Origin: Paraburkholderia solitsugae
GTDB taxonomy: Bacteria > Pseudomonadota > Gammaproteobacteria > Burkholderiales > Burkholderiaceae
Assembly: GCF_013177695.1 (NCBI RefSeq)
Contig: NZ_WOEY01000115.1
Coordinates: 89,391-153,390 of the forward strand
DNA: 64,000 nt
Direction: 5' to 3'
The number at the start of each line of letters is the position of its first letter. Position 1 is the first letter of the stretch. The notes below the pieces were generated by a model. That model saw nothing but the letters and a program-made list of their open reading frames with translations. It did no database searches and was not told the DNA's origin. Below are positions 52,783 to 63,235 of this stretch, one piece after another. The translations under genes and the position numbers were made by a program.

Positions 52783-53913
52783 TCAAGGCAGCGCGAAGCG
52801 TGCCACGTTACCCTTGGCTGCCGAATATTTCGACGGATCGACTGGCTGGCCATCGAGCGTAAGCGACTCGAGACCTGCCCTGTTGCCGATTGTGACCTTG
52901 AAAGGGGCCGCGCCCGTCACTTCCTTCGTATCGCCTGCGTGCACGAGGCCGGAGAACACTTCCTTGCCGTCCTTGCCACGCACGCTGAACCAGCTGTCCT
53001 GTGTCACGCGCAACGCGATGATCGCCTCACCTGCGGCCGGCGCCGCCGTTGCTGCGGTTGCCGTATCCGATGCGCCAATCGCGGCGACCACCGGCGCGCT
53101 CGCGCCTTGCGCCGCAGCCTGGGCCTGCGAACTGGCCTTCGGCGCGACCGCTGCCGCTGTGGCCGCCGGCGCGGAAGACGGCTCCGTTCCGGTCGCCAGC
53201 GGCGCGGGCATCGGCGTAGCCGACGCTGCGTTATCCGCGGCGGCCTGCGTTTCCGGCGCGGAAGCAGCTTCTTCCACGGTTGCCTCGGAACCTGCCGCTT
53301 GACCTTGCGCCACCGCGCCCGATGCGCCGGTCGCGCCACCCGTGGCGCCGTTCGCGCTCGCCTTCAACCGTGCGAGCCACGCCGACGAATCACCGCCATT
53401 GGTATGCCACATGCCGAGCGCGATCACCGCGACGATCACCGCCGCAATGCCCCATAGCCACGAGCGGCTCTTTTGCCCACTGCCGCCGAGCGACAGCGAT
53501 ACACGGCCGCGCGGCAAATCCCGGCCGGACGAAGCCGGCATCGACAGATCCGGCGCCGGTACGCCCTTCTCGCGGCGCAAAGCCTGCGTGAACGGCGTGG
53601 GATCGGCGCCGAGCATCTTCGCGTAGCTGCGCACCACGCCGAGCGCAAAGGTCGTGTCCGGCAAATGGCTGATGTCACCCGATTCGAGCGCACGCAACTT
53701 GGTGACGGATACCTTCAGGCGTGCCGACACGTCTTCGATGGTCCAGCCTTTCGATTCACGCAATTGGGTCAAGCGCGCGCCAACCGCTACCAGGGAATCC
53801 AAACCCGTCAGGCCCGGCTGCACAACAGGCTGCACCACCGCCCGTGCGGCCGGCGCCGGGTGGCCTTCGTTTGTGTCTGTGTCATGCGGCTGCGGGTGCT
53901 GCGGCTCACTCAT
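52783..53913 (-). CDS. rodZ: RodZ-like cytoskeletal membrane protein
   Basis: A bitopic inner-membrane protein linked to MreB and rod shape. The 376 residues hold an N-terminal helix-turn-helix (VGARLTQLRESKGWTIEDVS, then LRALESGDISHLPDTTFALG, about 43-110), one membrane helix at about 151-169, a long Ala-rich linker and a C-terminal DUF4115 beta domain (ALRVTQDSWFSVRGKDGKEV). The linker is expanded low complexity relative to E. coli. It precedes ispG, the normal position. Confidence 0.93.
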   Translation of the reverse strand: MSEPQHPQPHDTDTNEGHPAPAARAVVQPVVQPGLTGLDSLVAVGARLTQLRESKGWTIEDVSARLKVSVTKLRALESGDISHLPDTTFALGVVRSYAKMLGADPTPFTQALRREKGVPAPDLSMPASSGRDLPRGRVSLSLGGSGQKSRSWLWGIAAVIVAVIALGMWHTNGGDSSAWLARLKASANGATGGATGASGAVAQGQAAGSEATVEEAASAPETQAAADNAASATPMPAPLATGTEPSSAPAATAAAVAPKASSQAQAAAQGASAPVVAAIGASDTATAATAAPAAGEAIIALRVTQDSWFSVRGKDGKEVFSGLVHAGDTKEVTGAAPFKVTIGNRAGLESLTLDGQPVDPSKYSAAKGNVARFALP

Positions 53914-54131
53914 CCCAAATCCTTTCGCGTCGATTCTTTTTCACTTGTGCAACCCGGACGGGCCAAAGCCTCACGCCCGAATCGCAGACCGTTTATAACA
54001 AAATGCGCGGCCTTGTGTGCCGCTTCCGATCGCTTCTGCAAACTTTCTTTTCAATCGCTGCTGGTTCGGAAAGATTTCGCGCGTTCGCGGCACTGTTCAC
54101 CGAACGCCCTCGCCTTTGCCGCCTGGCACGA

Positions 54132-55283
54132 TTACACGGCGCGAACCTCGATAACCTTCGCCGCCTTCCCGGTGCGCTCAGCAAGGCGCGTGCGGTCTTT
54201 CACCGCACCGGCCAACTGACCGCAGGCAGCGTCGATATCATCGCCGCGTGTTTTACGCACCGTGGTGACGACGCCCGCGTCCATCAACACTTGTGCAAAC
54301 CGCTTGATCTGTTCCGGCTTCGAGCGGATGAGGCCCGACTCGGGGAACGGATTGAACGGAATCAGGTTGAACTTGCACGGTACGTCGCGCGTCACGGCCA
54401 GCAGTTCGCGCGCTTGCGCTTCGCTGTCGTTCACGCCGTCGAGCATGCAATATTCAAATGTGATGAAATCCCGCGGCGCAACTTTCAGATAGCGCTGACA
54501 AGCAGCCATCAATTCGCGCAGCGGATATTTCTTGTTCAGCGGCACCAGCATGTCGCGCAGCGGGTCGCTCGGCGCATGCAACGATACCGCGAGCGCCACC
54601 GGCAGATCGGCGCCGAGCCGGTCCATCATCGGCACCACACCCGAGGTGGACAGCGTGACGCGCCGGCGCGACAGGCCGTACGCGTTGTCGTCCAGCATCA
54701 GGCGCATGGCGGGCACCACCGCGTCGTAATTGAGCAGCGGCTCGCCCATGCCCATCATCACCACATTCGTAACGACGCGTTCGCCTTTTCCGTCACCACC
54801 CGTGGCGCGCCCGCCGTCCGTGCCGCGTGTCGCGCGCAGCGCGAACTCGGCCATGCGCAACTGGCCGATAATTTCGCCGGTGGTGAGATTGCGGGAGAAA
54901 CCCTGTTTGCCGGTCGAACAGAAACGGCAGTTGACCGCGCACCCTGCCTGCGACGACACGCACAGCGTGCCACGCGTTTCTTCGGGGATGTATACGGTCT
55001 CAACCGCGTTGCTGTTGCCGACGTCGATCAGCCACTTGCGTGTGCCGTCGGTCGAAATATTGTCGCTGACGATGCCAGGCATCGTGATCGTTGCGCGCCC
55101 TTTGAGCTTTTCGCGCAAGGACTTCGCCAGATCGGTCATGCCGTCGAAGTCGGCAGCGTTGTACTGGTGGATCCAGCGCTGCAATTGCTTGGCGCGAAAC
55201 GGCTTCTCGCCCAGGCTGTCGCAGTAGGCGACAAGCCCTTGGGCGTCGAGGTCGAGAAGGTTGACGGTGGAACTGCTCGTCAT
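54132..55283 (-). CDS. rlmN: Dual-specificity rRNA/tRNA m2A methyltransferase RlmN
   Basis: A radical-SAM enzyme that methylates C2 of A2503 in 23S rRNA and A37 in some tRNAs. From the ATG at 55283 (AGGA upstream) it has 383 residues. The cluster motif C-x3-C-x2-C is visible as CAVNCRFC, preceded by QAGC-type sequence; the SAM region reads GMGEPLLNYDAVVPAM, and a C-terminal Cys in TFEYCMLDGVNDS region plus TVRKTRGDDIDAACGQL complete the family signature. 218 bp separate it from rodZ. Confidence 0.96.
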   Translation of the reverse strand: MTSSSTVNLLDLDAQGLVAYCDSLGEKPFRAKQLQRWIHQYNAADFDGMTDLAKSLREKLKGRATITMPGIVSDNISTDGTRKWLIDVGNSNAVETVYIPEETRGTLCVSSQAGCAVNCRFCSTGKQGFSRNLTTGEIIGQLRMAEFALRATRGTDGGRATGGDGKGERVVTNVVMMGMGEPLLNYDAVVPAMRLMLDDNAYGLSRRRVTLSTSGVVPMMDRLGADLPVALAVSLHAPSDPLRDMLVPLNKKYPLRELMAACQRYLKVAPRDFITFEYCMLDGVNDSEAQARELLAVTRDVPCKFNLIPFNPFPESGLIRSKPEQIKRFAQVLMDAGVVTTVRKTRGDDIDAACGQLAGAVKDRTRLAERTGKAAKVIEVRAV

Positions 55284-55468
55284 ATCGAATCCTGCCATTT
55301 CAGTGCGAGACTACGTTCATGCAACAAGCTGCATGAACGCAATGCCGTTCGCGCCCATTCCTGCTGCTTTACCTTACTACTTTGCCGGGCTGTTCGTGCG
55401 GATTCGTGCGACAAATCCAACGGCAGCGCACGAATCGCTCGGCGACGAACCAAACCCGCCAAATCCGC

Positions 55469-55894
55469 TTAACGCGAGTAAACGTTCACTTCCGGGAAGA
55501 AGAACGCGATTTCAACTGCAGCCGTTTCGGCGGCGTCCGAACCGTGCACCGCGTTAGCGTCGATGCTGTCAGCGAAGTCGGCGCGGATCGTACCCTTTTC
55601 AGCCTTCTTCGGGTCCGTTGCACCCATCAGATCGCGGTGCTTCAGGATCGCGTTTTCGCCTTCCAGCGCTTGCACGACCACCGGGCCCGAGATCATGAAA
55701 TCAACCAGGTCCTTGAAGAACGGGCGTGCAGCGTGCACAGCGTAGAACTTCTCTGCGTCAGCGCGCGACAGATGGACCATGCGCGAAGCCACGATCTTCA
55801 GGCCAGCGTTTTCGAAACGGCTGTAGATCTGACCGATCACGTTCTTGGCCACTGCGTCCGGCTTGATAATCGACAGGGTGCGTTCGATCGCCAT
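55469..55894 (-). CDS. ndk: Nucleoside diphosphate kinase
   Basis: Exchanges phosphate between nucleoside di- and triphosphates. The 141 residues are the usual length: MAIERTLSIIKPDAVAKNVI start, ALEGENAILKHRDLMGATDP and the phospho-histidine site NAVHGSD. It heads the ndk-rlmN-rodZ-ispG series. On the minus strand TACAAT lies at 55941-55946, a candidate -10 element about 46 bp upstream. The 299-bp interval to the divergent BI-1 gene shows no other gene. Confidence 0.98.
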   Translation of the reverse strand: MAIERTLSIIKPDAVAKNVIGQIYSRFENAGLKIVASRMVHLSRADAEKFYAVHAARPFFKDLVDFMISGPVVVQALEGENAILKHRDLMGATDPKKAEKGTIRADFADSIDANAVHGSDAAETAAVEIAFFFPEVNVYSR

Positions 55895-56193
55895 AAAAAC
55901 TCCAAAAAATTAAGAGGTTACAGATTCAAATGAATCCGCTATTGTAGCATGTTCCCGTGTATGATTGCGATTGAACCCTTACAGCATTGAAAGACTCCAA
56001 GCAGGAGTTTCTGAATGCTGGTAGCGTAGGCCGTGCGGACATTTTCCGGGTATTGAAACTCCCGGCCACCGCGCCAATCTTAGGGATGAACACCCTGCGA
56101 CTGGCTGCATGAATTCCGGCCAGCGCCGTACAACCTGGTGCACAACCCGCTACACAACCATTACGCAACACGCTTCTGAGGTAAGGAGAGACC

Positions 56194-56892
56194 ATGAACG
56201 ATCATCCGTATAGCTTTGGCCGCAATGGCGCAGTCAGCACGGTCGAAACGCGCAACCGCGTACTACGGAACACCTACTGGCTGCTCGCGCTGTCCATGAT
56301 TCCGACAGTGCTCGGTGCCTGGGTAGGCGTAGCCACCGGTTTCTCGCTGTTCGCCGCCACCAGCCCGGGTATGAGCATGCTGGCGTTCTTCGCGATCGCC
56401 TTCGGCTTCATGTTCGCCATCCAGAAAACCAAAGACAGCGCCATCGGCGTATTCGTGCTGCTCGGCTTCACGTTCTTCATGGGCCTGATGCTGTCGCGCA
56501 TCCTGAGCTTCGTACTCGGTTTTTCGAACGGCCCGTCACTGATCATGCTCGCCTTCGGTGGCACTGGTGTGATCTTCGCCTCCATGGCAACGATTGCCAC
56601 GGTCAGCAAGCGTGACTTCTCGGGTCTCGGCAAGTGGCTGTTCATGGGCGTGATCGTGCTGCTGCTGGCTTCGGTCGCGAACGTGTTCCTGCACCTGCCG
56701 GCGTTGATGCTGACCGTGTCGGTGCTGGCCATCGTGATTTTCTCGGCCTACATGCTGTTCGACGTCCAGCGCGTCGTGAACGGTGGCGAGACGAATTACA
56801 TCACCGCCACCCTCGCGATCTATCTGGACCTGTACAACGTGTTCGTCAACCTGCTCGCGCTGCTCGGCATCTTCGGCGGCAACCGCAACTAA
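56194..56892 (+). CDS. BAX-inhibitor-1/YccA-YbhL family membrane protein
   Basis: A 232-residue inner-membrane protein with seven predicted helices, of the Bax inhibitor-1/TMBIM family; bacterial YccA members modulate FtsH. Features: VETRNRVLRNTYWLLALSMI start, GLMLSRILSFVLG, FASMATIATVSKRDFSGLGK, then the conserved end YMLFDVQRVVNGGETNYITA followed by ALAIYLDLYNVFVNLL. A strong RBS (TAAGGAGAG) precedes the ATG. YccA inhibits FtsH in E. coli, so a link with the HflKC genes in this window is possible but not shown. Confidence 0.93.
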   Translation: MNDHPYSFGRNGAVSTVETRNRVLRNTYWLLALSMIPTVLGAWVGVATGFSLFAATSPGMSMLAFFAIAFGFMFAIQKTKDSAIGVFVLLGFTFFMGLMLSRILSFVLGFSNGPSLIMLAFGGTGVIFASMATIATVSKRDFSGLGKWLFMGVIVLLLASVANVFLHLPALMLTVSVLAIVIFSAYMLFDVQRVVNGGETNYITATLAIYLDLYNVFVNLLALLGIFGGNRN

Positions 56893-56933
56893 GTCTGACA
56901 TAAGGCGCGGCGCCCGATACGCCGGCCTTGAAG

Positions 56934-56970
56934 AAAAAGCCCATGGCGAGCAATCGTCATGGGCTTTTTT
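56934..56970 (+). terminator. Rho-independent terminator of the BI-1 gene
   Basis: AAAAAGCCCATG (56934-56945) pairs with CATGGGCTTTTTT (56958-56970), enclosing about 12 bases, 42 bp past the stop codon. A-rich before and T-rich after, so it can also act on the minus strand. Confidence 0.88.
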
Positions 56971-57044
56971 CATTGCACTGTCGCTGCGCCCGGCCGGCCG
57001 CCAATCACGGCTGCATGCGGCGACGCCAGATGATTAGAGACGGA

Positions 57045-57818
57045 TCACAAGCTCAGCCAGGCGAAGCCTTCATCCTGAGACGCGACCACCACATCGGTCG
57101 GCGCAGCACCCAACACACCTGCCATGGCAGCCCGCGCCAGTTCCGGCGAGTTGTTCTGCTGGCTCAGATGCGCGGCCACCAGATGGCGCAAGCGCGAACG
57201 GTCGAGCGAGGCCAGGATTTCAGCCGCCGCTTCGTTGTTCAGATGCCCGTGATTGCCGCCGATGCGCGCCTTCAGCGACTGGGGATACCGGCTGCCCGCC
57301 AGCATCCGCACATCGTGATTGCATTCGAGCACCAACGCGTCGCAGCCGCTCAGCACCGCGCTAATGTGCGGCGTAGAGGTGCCGACGTCGGTCAGCACGC
57401 CAAGCCGGCTCGCACCATTGGAGAGCACGTATTGCAGCGGCTCGCGGGCGTCGTGAGGGACGGTGTAAGGGAGGATGCTGAGGTCGCCGATCGCCACCGC
57501 TTCGTCGCCCCACAGCACTTGCAGGTCGACGTCGGCTTCGTCGGCGCCCACCGCGCGGGCGGTGCCCCAGCTCATGTACAACGGAATCGACCACTTGCGC
57601 GCCAGCGTCAGCGCGCTGCCAATGTGGTCGCTGTGTTCATGCGTAATCAGAATGGCGTCGAGGCCTTCAACGCCAGCGCCGAGCCGCGTTAGACGCCGCT
57701 CGACTTCCTTGGCCGAAAAGCCGCAATCAAGCAGAACACGCGTGGTGGTCGCGCCGCTTTGCGCTTCCACCAGCAAGGCATTGCCTTCACTGCCGCTACC
57801 GAGACTGGCGAAGCGCAC
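57045..57818 (-). CDS. Metallo-beta-lactamase-fold hydrolase (YycJ/WalJ-like)
   Basis: A 257-residue zinc-type hydrolase. It starts MRFASLGSGSEGNALLVEA, with ITHEHSDHIG as the HxHxDH metal motif (about 59-66), VLTDVGTSTPHI and CNHDVRMLAGSRYP. This resembles the YycJ/WalJ subgroup, proposed to act in DNA processing or on other phosphodiesters; the substrate is not established. It is immediately downstream of bamC (7 bp gap), as in many betaproteobacteria. Confidence 0.88.
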   Translation of the reverse strand: MRFASLGSGSEGNALLVEAQSGATTTRVLLDCGFSAKEVERRLTRLGAGVEGLDAILITHEHSDHIGSALTLARKWSIPLYMSWGTARAVGADEADVDLQVLWGDEAVAIGDLSILPYTVPHDAREPLQYVLSNGASRLGVLTDVGTSTPHISAVLSGCDALVLECNHDVRMLAGSRYPQSLKARIGGNHGHLNNEAAAEILASLDRSRLRHLVAAHLSQQNNSPELARAAMAGVLGAAPTDVVVASQDEGFAWLSL

Positions 57819-57825
57819 AGCCCGC

Positions 57826-58965
57826 TTAGTTCAGTTGTGCGTGCAGCAACGTCACGATGCGCTGCGCATCGGACGAGTTGTCCACCTGCCCGTTCGAATC
57901 CACCACCGCCACCTGCGTCACGGTGTCGCCCTTCGAGCGCACATTGACGAGGAATTCCTGACCTGGCTTCTTCGACGCATTGCTGCTGTAGAACAGTTTG
58001 CCGAACAGCCCTTCCTTCTTCAGTTCCTGCATCGAGTCTGCGTAACGCACGTAGTAGATGCCTTTCGCGCGGTCACGGTTGTCGACGGTAAAGTTGGTAC
58101 GGTCGAGCGCGAGACCCACGCGCAGCCATGCGCGGTCGAACGATTCCGGCAGGTCGAGCGTCGAGGCGCCTGCGCTCTGGTCGATCGTGGCCGGCGCGGT
58201 GGCCGGGCGGGCGTCGGTCAGGAGTTGCTTCGACTGTGCTTCGGTCAGGCCGAACTTCTGCATCAGCTTGCTCAGGAAAAGGGCTTCCAGCGCCGGATCG
58301 CGCGGACGCTCTTCCCAACGCGACGAGGTCTTGTCCTGGCCGGTCAGCATTTCTTCCATCGCGCTATGCGTGATGGAGATGTCCGTGGTGTCAGCCGGAG
58401 CGCGCGACACGAGCGTGCGGAAGCTGTCACGGGTGCCCGACGAGTAGGCGAAGTCAATCACCTTGCCGACCGTGCGGCGGAACCAGTCGTCCGGAATATT
58501 GGCGCGGTTTTCAGCCCAGTCGGTGGTCATGATGCCGGTGGCCGGTGCGTCGGTTTTCAGTGCGAAGCCGTTTTCCTGCCAGAATTCCTGCAACTGCGGC
58601 CACAGTTGTTCCGGCGTGCGGCCGTCGACAACCAGCCAGCGACGATCGCCGTCACGCTCGATGTGCATGCCCAGCGGATCTTGCGCATTCGGCTGGCCTT
58701 CCGTGGCATTGCCCGCGGCGGTGACCGCGCGTTGCGGCGAGCCGCCCAGCGCCAGATTGGCCGGCGGCGCCACGTAGCGCTGATCGGTCGGCGTGGTGGT
58801 CAGATCGCCCGGAACGGCGAGCGGCGGCGCGCTGCCCGCGCCCTTGTAGTTGACGCGGTCGGAGGCGAACCAGTCGTTCAGCGTGTCACAGCCGGCGAGC
58901 GTTACCAGGGCAAGCGCCAGCGCCGCCATGCGGGTTGCGTGGAGGGAAAGTGCGGAACGTTTCAT
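57826..58965 (-). CDS. bamC: Outer membrane assembly lipoprotein BamC
   Basis: A 379-residue BAM-complex lipoprotein. Lipobox LAGC with Cys26; the unstructured N-terminal region that contacts BamD follows (CDTLNDWFASDRVNYKGAGS), then two helix-grip domains (about 105-220 and 270-379). The dapA-bamC order matches E. coli. Together with bamB it places two BAM accessory lipoproteins in this window. Confidence 0.93.
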   Translation of the reverse strand: MKRSALSLHATRMAALALALVTLAGCDTLNDWFASDRVNYKGAGSAPPLAVPGDLTTTPTDQRYVAPPANLALGGSPQRAVTAAGNATEGQPNAQDPLGMHIERDGDRRWLVVDGRTPEQLWPQLQEFWQENGFALKTDAPATGIMTTDWAENRANIPDDWFRRTVGKVIDFAYSSGTRDSFRTLVSRAPADTTDISITHSAMEEMLTGQDKTSSRWEERPRDPALEALFLSKLMQKFGLTEAQSKQLLTDARPATAPATIDQSAGASTLDLPESFDRAWLRVGLALDRTNFTVDNRDRAKGIYYVRYADSMQELKKEGLFGKLFYSSNASKKPGQEFLVNVRSKGDTVTQVAVVDSNGQVDNSSDAQRIVTLLHAQLN

Positions 58966-59094
58966 GAGGTCCTTCGTGATGCTGGAACGCGGTGCCTTGT
59001 TCTGTGTGCCGGGAACGTGGGCTGGATCGACGTCGGTTAAGGGAGTGCCGGTGGCAGGCTTTCAATAACGCTGGGAGGCTGGGTCGAGCCCGGC

Positions 59095-60009
<915 letters not shown>

Positions 60010-60052
60010 GAAACGCCATGAATTTGATCAGGTAAACCGCGATTGTAGCGGA

Positions 60053-60664
60053 TTACCCAGCCAGCTCGTAACAAGGCGGGGGTGCCGCCTCTGCACGCTC
60101 GGCTGAGCGATCCGCCTCCATAATTGCGCATATCCGCTGGACGTAAGCCGGGCGCGGCTGCGCGAGAAATCCGTCTTGAAATGCGACCACACGCAGGTGG
60201 CCGCGCACCACGTCGAGGAGTTCGCCGGGCGCGAGCAAAAACGCCGGATTAGACGGTTTGCCGACGCTTTCGTTGCCTTGCGCGAAGGTCTCGTAAACCA
60301 GTACGCCGCCGGGTGCGAGCGAGCGTAACAGTTGCGGAAACAGCGGCCGGTGCAGATAGTTCGTGACCACGATCGCGGCGAATTTCGCGTCAGCGGGCAA
60401 CGGCCATGCGGCGCCTTCGATATCAGCCAAGAGCGTGGTGACGAGCGGTTCGTCACGCATGGCGTCCAGCGCCGCCGCATTGCGGTCGAGCGCGGTCACC
60501 GGATGGCCCAGCGACGCAAAGAACCGCGCATGCCGCCCTGCCCCCGATGCCACGTCGAGCACCGCGCCGCCCGCCGCGACCAGATGCGCCCAGTGGCGCA
60601 CCCAGCGCGACGGTTCGCCGTTTCCGTGCGAGGAACCGTCCGGCAAGGTAACGGGCGTACTCAT
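60053..60664 (-). CDS. Class I SAM-dependent methyltransferase (TehB-like)
   Basis: A 203-residue methyltransferase with the SAM-binding motif I VLDVASGAGRHARFFASLG, motif II ALDRNAAALD, and VVTNYLHRPLFPQLLRSLAP, resembling the TehB/tellurite-resistance-like group. The substrate is unknown. I chose the ATG at 60664 because the frame to 60718 would overlap trpS and has no similarity. It starts 16 bp after trpS, so it is probably co-transcribed. Confidence 0.83.
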   Translation of the reverse strand: MSTPVTLPDGSSHGNGEPSRWVRHWAHLVAAGGAVLDVASGAGRHARFFASLGHPVTALDRNAAALDAMRDEPLVTTLLADIEGAAWPLPADAKFAAIVVTNYLHRPLFPQLLRSLAPGGVLVYETFAQGNESVGKPSNPAFLLAPGELLDVVRGHLRVVAFQDGFLAQPRPAYVQRICAIMEADRSAERAEAAPPPCYELAG

Positions 60665-60680
60665 CGCTTCAGCACGGCAA

Positions 60681-61883
60681 TCAGTTGTACGACAGGCCCA
60701 TCGCCTCGCGCACGTCACGCATCGTTTCCGTGGCGTACTTACGGGCCTTGTCGCACCCGTCGGCGACGATCGCGCGCAACAGCGACGGATCGTCCATGTA
60801 CTTCTGCGCGCGCTCGAGCATCGGCTGCTGTTCGCGCAGAATCCCTTCGATCACCGGCTGCTTGCACTCAAGGCAACCGATACCCGCCGTCCGGCAGCCC
60901 TTCTGCACCCACTCGTGCGTGGCTTCGTCCGTGTAGACCTGGTGCAACTGCCACACCGGGCACTTGTCCGGATCGCCCGGATCGGTGCGGCGCACGCGGG
61001 CCGGATCGGTCGGCATGGTGCGGACTTTCTTCGTGATCGTTTCCGCGTCTTCGCGCAGGCCGATCGTGTTGCCGTACGACTTCGACATCTTCTGGCCGTC
61101 CAGACCCGGCATGCGCGACGCTTCGGTCAGCATGGCCTGCGGCTCGACCAGAATGATCTTGCGCGAACCTTCGAGGTAGCCGAACAGACGCTCGCGATCG
61201 CTCATCGACAGGCTCTGCGATTCCTGCAACATCGCGCGTGCCTGTTCGAGTGCTTCGTCGTCGCCTTCCTGCTGATAGGCATTGCGCAGTTCGTGATAAA
61301 GCTTGGCGCGCTTGCCGCCCAGCTTCTTCGCGGCTTCATTGGCCTTCTCTTCGAAGCCCGGTTCGCGGCCGTACAGATAGTTGAAACGGCGCGCGATTTC
61401 GCGCGTCATTTCGACGTGCGGCACCTGATCTTCGCCGACCGGCACGAGCGAGCCGCGGTACAGCAGAATGTCCGCCGCCATTAGCACGGGATAGCCGAGG
61501 AAACCGTAGGTGGACAGGTCCTTGTCCTTCAGCTTCTCCTGCTGCTCCTTGTAGGTCGGCACGCGTTCGAGCCAGCCGAGCGGCGTGCTCATGCCGAGCA
61601 GCAACGCCAGCTCCGCATGCTCGGGCACCTTGCTCTGGATGAACAGCGTAGCCTGCGCCGGATCGATGCCTGAGGCGAGCCAGTCGATCAGCACGTCCCA
61701 CACATTCTTTTCGATCACTTCGGGCGTTTCGTAGTGCGTCGTCAGCGCGTGCCAGTCGACCACGCAGAAGAAACATGGGTATTCGGACTGCAACCGCACC
61801 CAGTTTTTCAGCACGCCGTGATAGTGGCCGAGGTGCAGCGACCCGGTGGGCCGCATGCCGGAGAAGATACGGTCTGGGAACAT
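60681..61883 (-). CDS. trpS: Tryptophanyl-tRNA synthetase
   Basis: Charges tRNA-Trp. A class I synthetase of 400 residues, longer than the E. coli enzyme (334) but as in many betaproteobacteria. HIGH variant: GSLHLGHYHGVLKNW; KMSKS: DGQKMSKSYGNTIGL. The insert EEKANEAAKKLGGKRAKLY is typical of the longer subgroup. It follows the M50 protease gene with a 6-bp gap. Confidence 0.97.
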   Translation of the reverse strand: MFPDRIFSGMRPTGSLHLGHYHGVLKNWVRLQSEYPCFFCVVDWHALTTHYETPEVIEKNVWDVLIDWLASGIDPAQATLFIQSKVPEHAELALLLGMSTPLGWLERVPTYKEQQEKLKDKDLSTYGFLGYPVLMAADILLYRGSLVPVGEDQVPHVEMTREIARRFNYLYGREPGFEEKANEAAKKLGGKRAKLYHELRNAYQQEGDDEALEQARAMLQESQSLSMSDRERLFGYLEGSRKIILVEPQAMLTEASRMPGLDGQKMSKSYGNTIGLREDAETITKKVRTMPTDPARVRRTDPGDPDKCPVWQLHQVYTDEATHEWVQKGCRTAGIGCLECKQPVIEGILREQQPMLERAQKYMDDPSLLRAIVADGCDKARKYATETMRDVREAMGLSYN

Positions 61884-61889
61884 GGTTAT

Positions 61890-62552
61890 TTAGAAAAGCG
61901 AAACAAGTGGAGTCAGAATTGCGGTAATCGCACCGTAGCCGAGCGTCACGAGCGGGCTCAGCCAATAGCGCGTGAGCGTGCCCGTCATGACCAGCGCCAT
62001 CACGATGAAAAAGCCGTACGGTTCGAGCCGCGACAGCGCGATCGATTGCCGCGGCGGCAACAGCGCCATCAGCACGCGGCCGCCGTCGAGCGGGGGCAGC
62101 GGAAACAGGTTGAGCACGCCGAGCACGAGGTTCACACCGACGCCGGCTGCCGCCATGCGCGTGAAGAACGGTTCGTCGACCCCCGACAGGCCAAGTCCGA
62201 CGCTGATCAGGCCCCACACGAGTGCCTGCACGAAATTGCAGCCCGGCCCGGCGGCCGCGACCCACAGGCTACCCCAACGCGGGTTGCGCAAATTGCCGAA
62301 GGCGACCGGCACCGGCTTCGCGTAACCGAACATAAACGCGCCGCTGGTGGCGAAGTACAGCAGCAAGGGAATTGCGATCGTGCCGAGCGGATCGATGTGC
62401 CGCATCGGATTGAGAGAGACGCGGCCGAGCACGTACGCGGTATTGTCGCCGAGCCAGCGCGCGACGTAGCCATGCGCGGCTTCATGCAGCGTGATGGCGA
62501 AAATCACCGGCAATGCGTAAACCGCGATGGTCTGTATCAGGGAAGAATCCAT
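61890..62552 (-). CDS. Site-2 protease family (M50) membrane metalloprotease
   Basis: A 220-residue polytopic protein with the zinc motif HEAAHG (H23, E24, H27) in the first helix and a second motif NLFPLPPLDGGRVL supplying the Asp ligand. It belongs to the short M50 group related to SpoIVFB-like and archaeal S2P proteases; it has no PDZ domain, unlike RseP. The substrate is unknown. A TACAAT box lies 12 bp before the ATG (minus strand). It lies just upstream of trpS. Confidence 0.9.
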   Translation of the reverse strand: MDSSLIQTIAVYALPVIFAITLHEAAHGYVARWLGDNTAYVLGRVSLNPMRHIDPLGTIAIPLLLYFATSGAFMFGYAKPVPVAFGNLRNPRWGSLWVAAAGPGCNFVQALVWGLISVGLGLSGVDEPFFTRMAAAGVGVNLVLGVLNLFPLPPLDGGRVLMALLPPRQSIALSRLEPYGFFIVMALVMTGTLTRYWLSPLVTLGYGAITAILTPLVSLF

Positions 62553-62599
62553 AACTTGCTATTGTAACAACGCGATGGCGTGCGTCTGTCCGCTTTCGC

Positions 62600-63235
62600 T
62601 CATGCCGTCTCTTCGAGACCGAAGGGCGCGAGAGAACCACGCCCTGCCCGCACCAGCACCGGGTCAGCACCGGTCAAATCGATCACCGTCGACGGCTCGC
62701 ACACGCACGGGCCGCCATCGATCACCAGGTCCAACTGTTTCTCGAGCTGCTCGCGGATCTCTTCCGGGTCGTTCAGCGGCTGGGTTTCGCCCGGCATGAT
62801 CAGCGTGGAGCCGAGCAGCGGCTGGCCGAGTTCTTCAAGAATCGCCAGCGTGATCGCATGCTCCGGCACCCGCAGACCGATGGTCTTGCGCGACGGGTGC
62901 GACAGGCGGCGCGGCACTTCCTTGGTGGCCTGCAACACGAACACGTAAGGGCCCGGCGTGACTGACTTGATCAGGCGGTACTGCCGGTTGTCGACCATCG
63001 CGAAGTTCGACAACTCCGACAGATCGCGCACCAGCAGCGACAGCAGGGCCTTCTCGTCGAGCCCGCGAATGCGCCGCAAGCGCTCGACCGCGTCCTTGTC
63101 GTCGAGATGACAGGCGAGCGCATAGCTCGAATCCGTTGGCAACGCGACGACGCCGCCGTCTTTGATGATTTGCACCGCCTGTTTGACGAGGCGCGGCTGC
63201 GGGTTATCCGGATGAAGCCGAAAGTATTGGGACAT
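62600..63235 (-). CDS. YciO/YrdC/Sua5 family protein
   Basis: A 211-residue protein of the YrdC fold, the family that makes threonylcarbamoyl-AMP for tRNA t6A37. It starts MSQYFRLHPDNPQPRLVKQA, then VVALPTDSSYALACHLDD, KALLSLLVRDLSELSNFA, TPGPYVFVLQATKEVPR and GLRVPEHAITLAILEELGQP. It is closest to the YciO subgroup, whose biochemical role is less certain than that of TsaC. It lies between the PHP phosphoesterase gene and the M50 gene, an arrangement seen in related genomes. Confidence 0.9.
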   Translation of the reverse strand: MSQYFRLHPDNPQPRLVKQAVQIIKDGGVVALPTDSSYALACHLDDKDAVERLRRIRGLDEKALLSLLVRDLSELSNFAMVDNRQYRLIKSVTPGPYVFVLQATKEVPRRLSHPSRKTIGLRVPEHAITLAILEELGQPLLGSTLIMPGETQPLNDPEEIREQLEKQLDLVIDGGPCVCEPSTVIDLTGADPVLVRAGRGSLAPFGLEETA

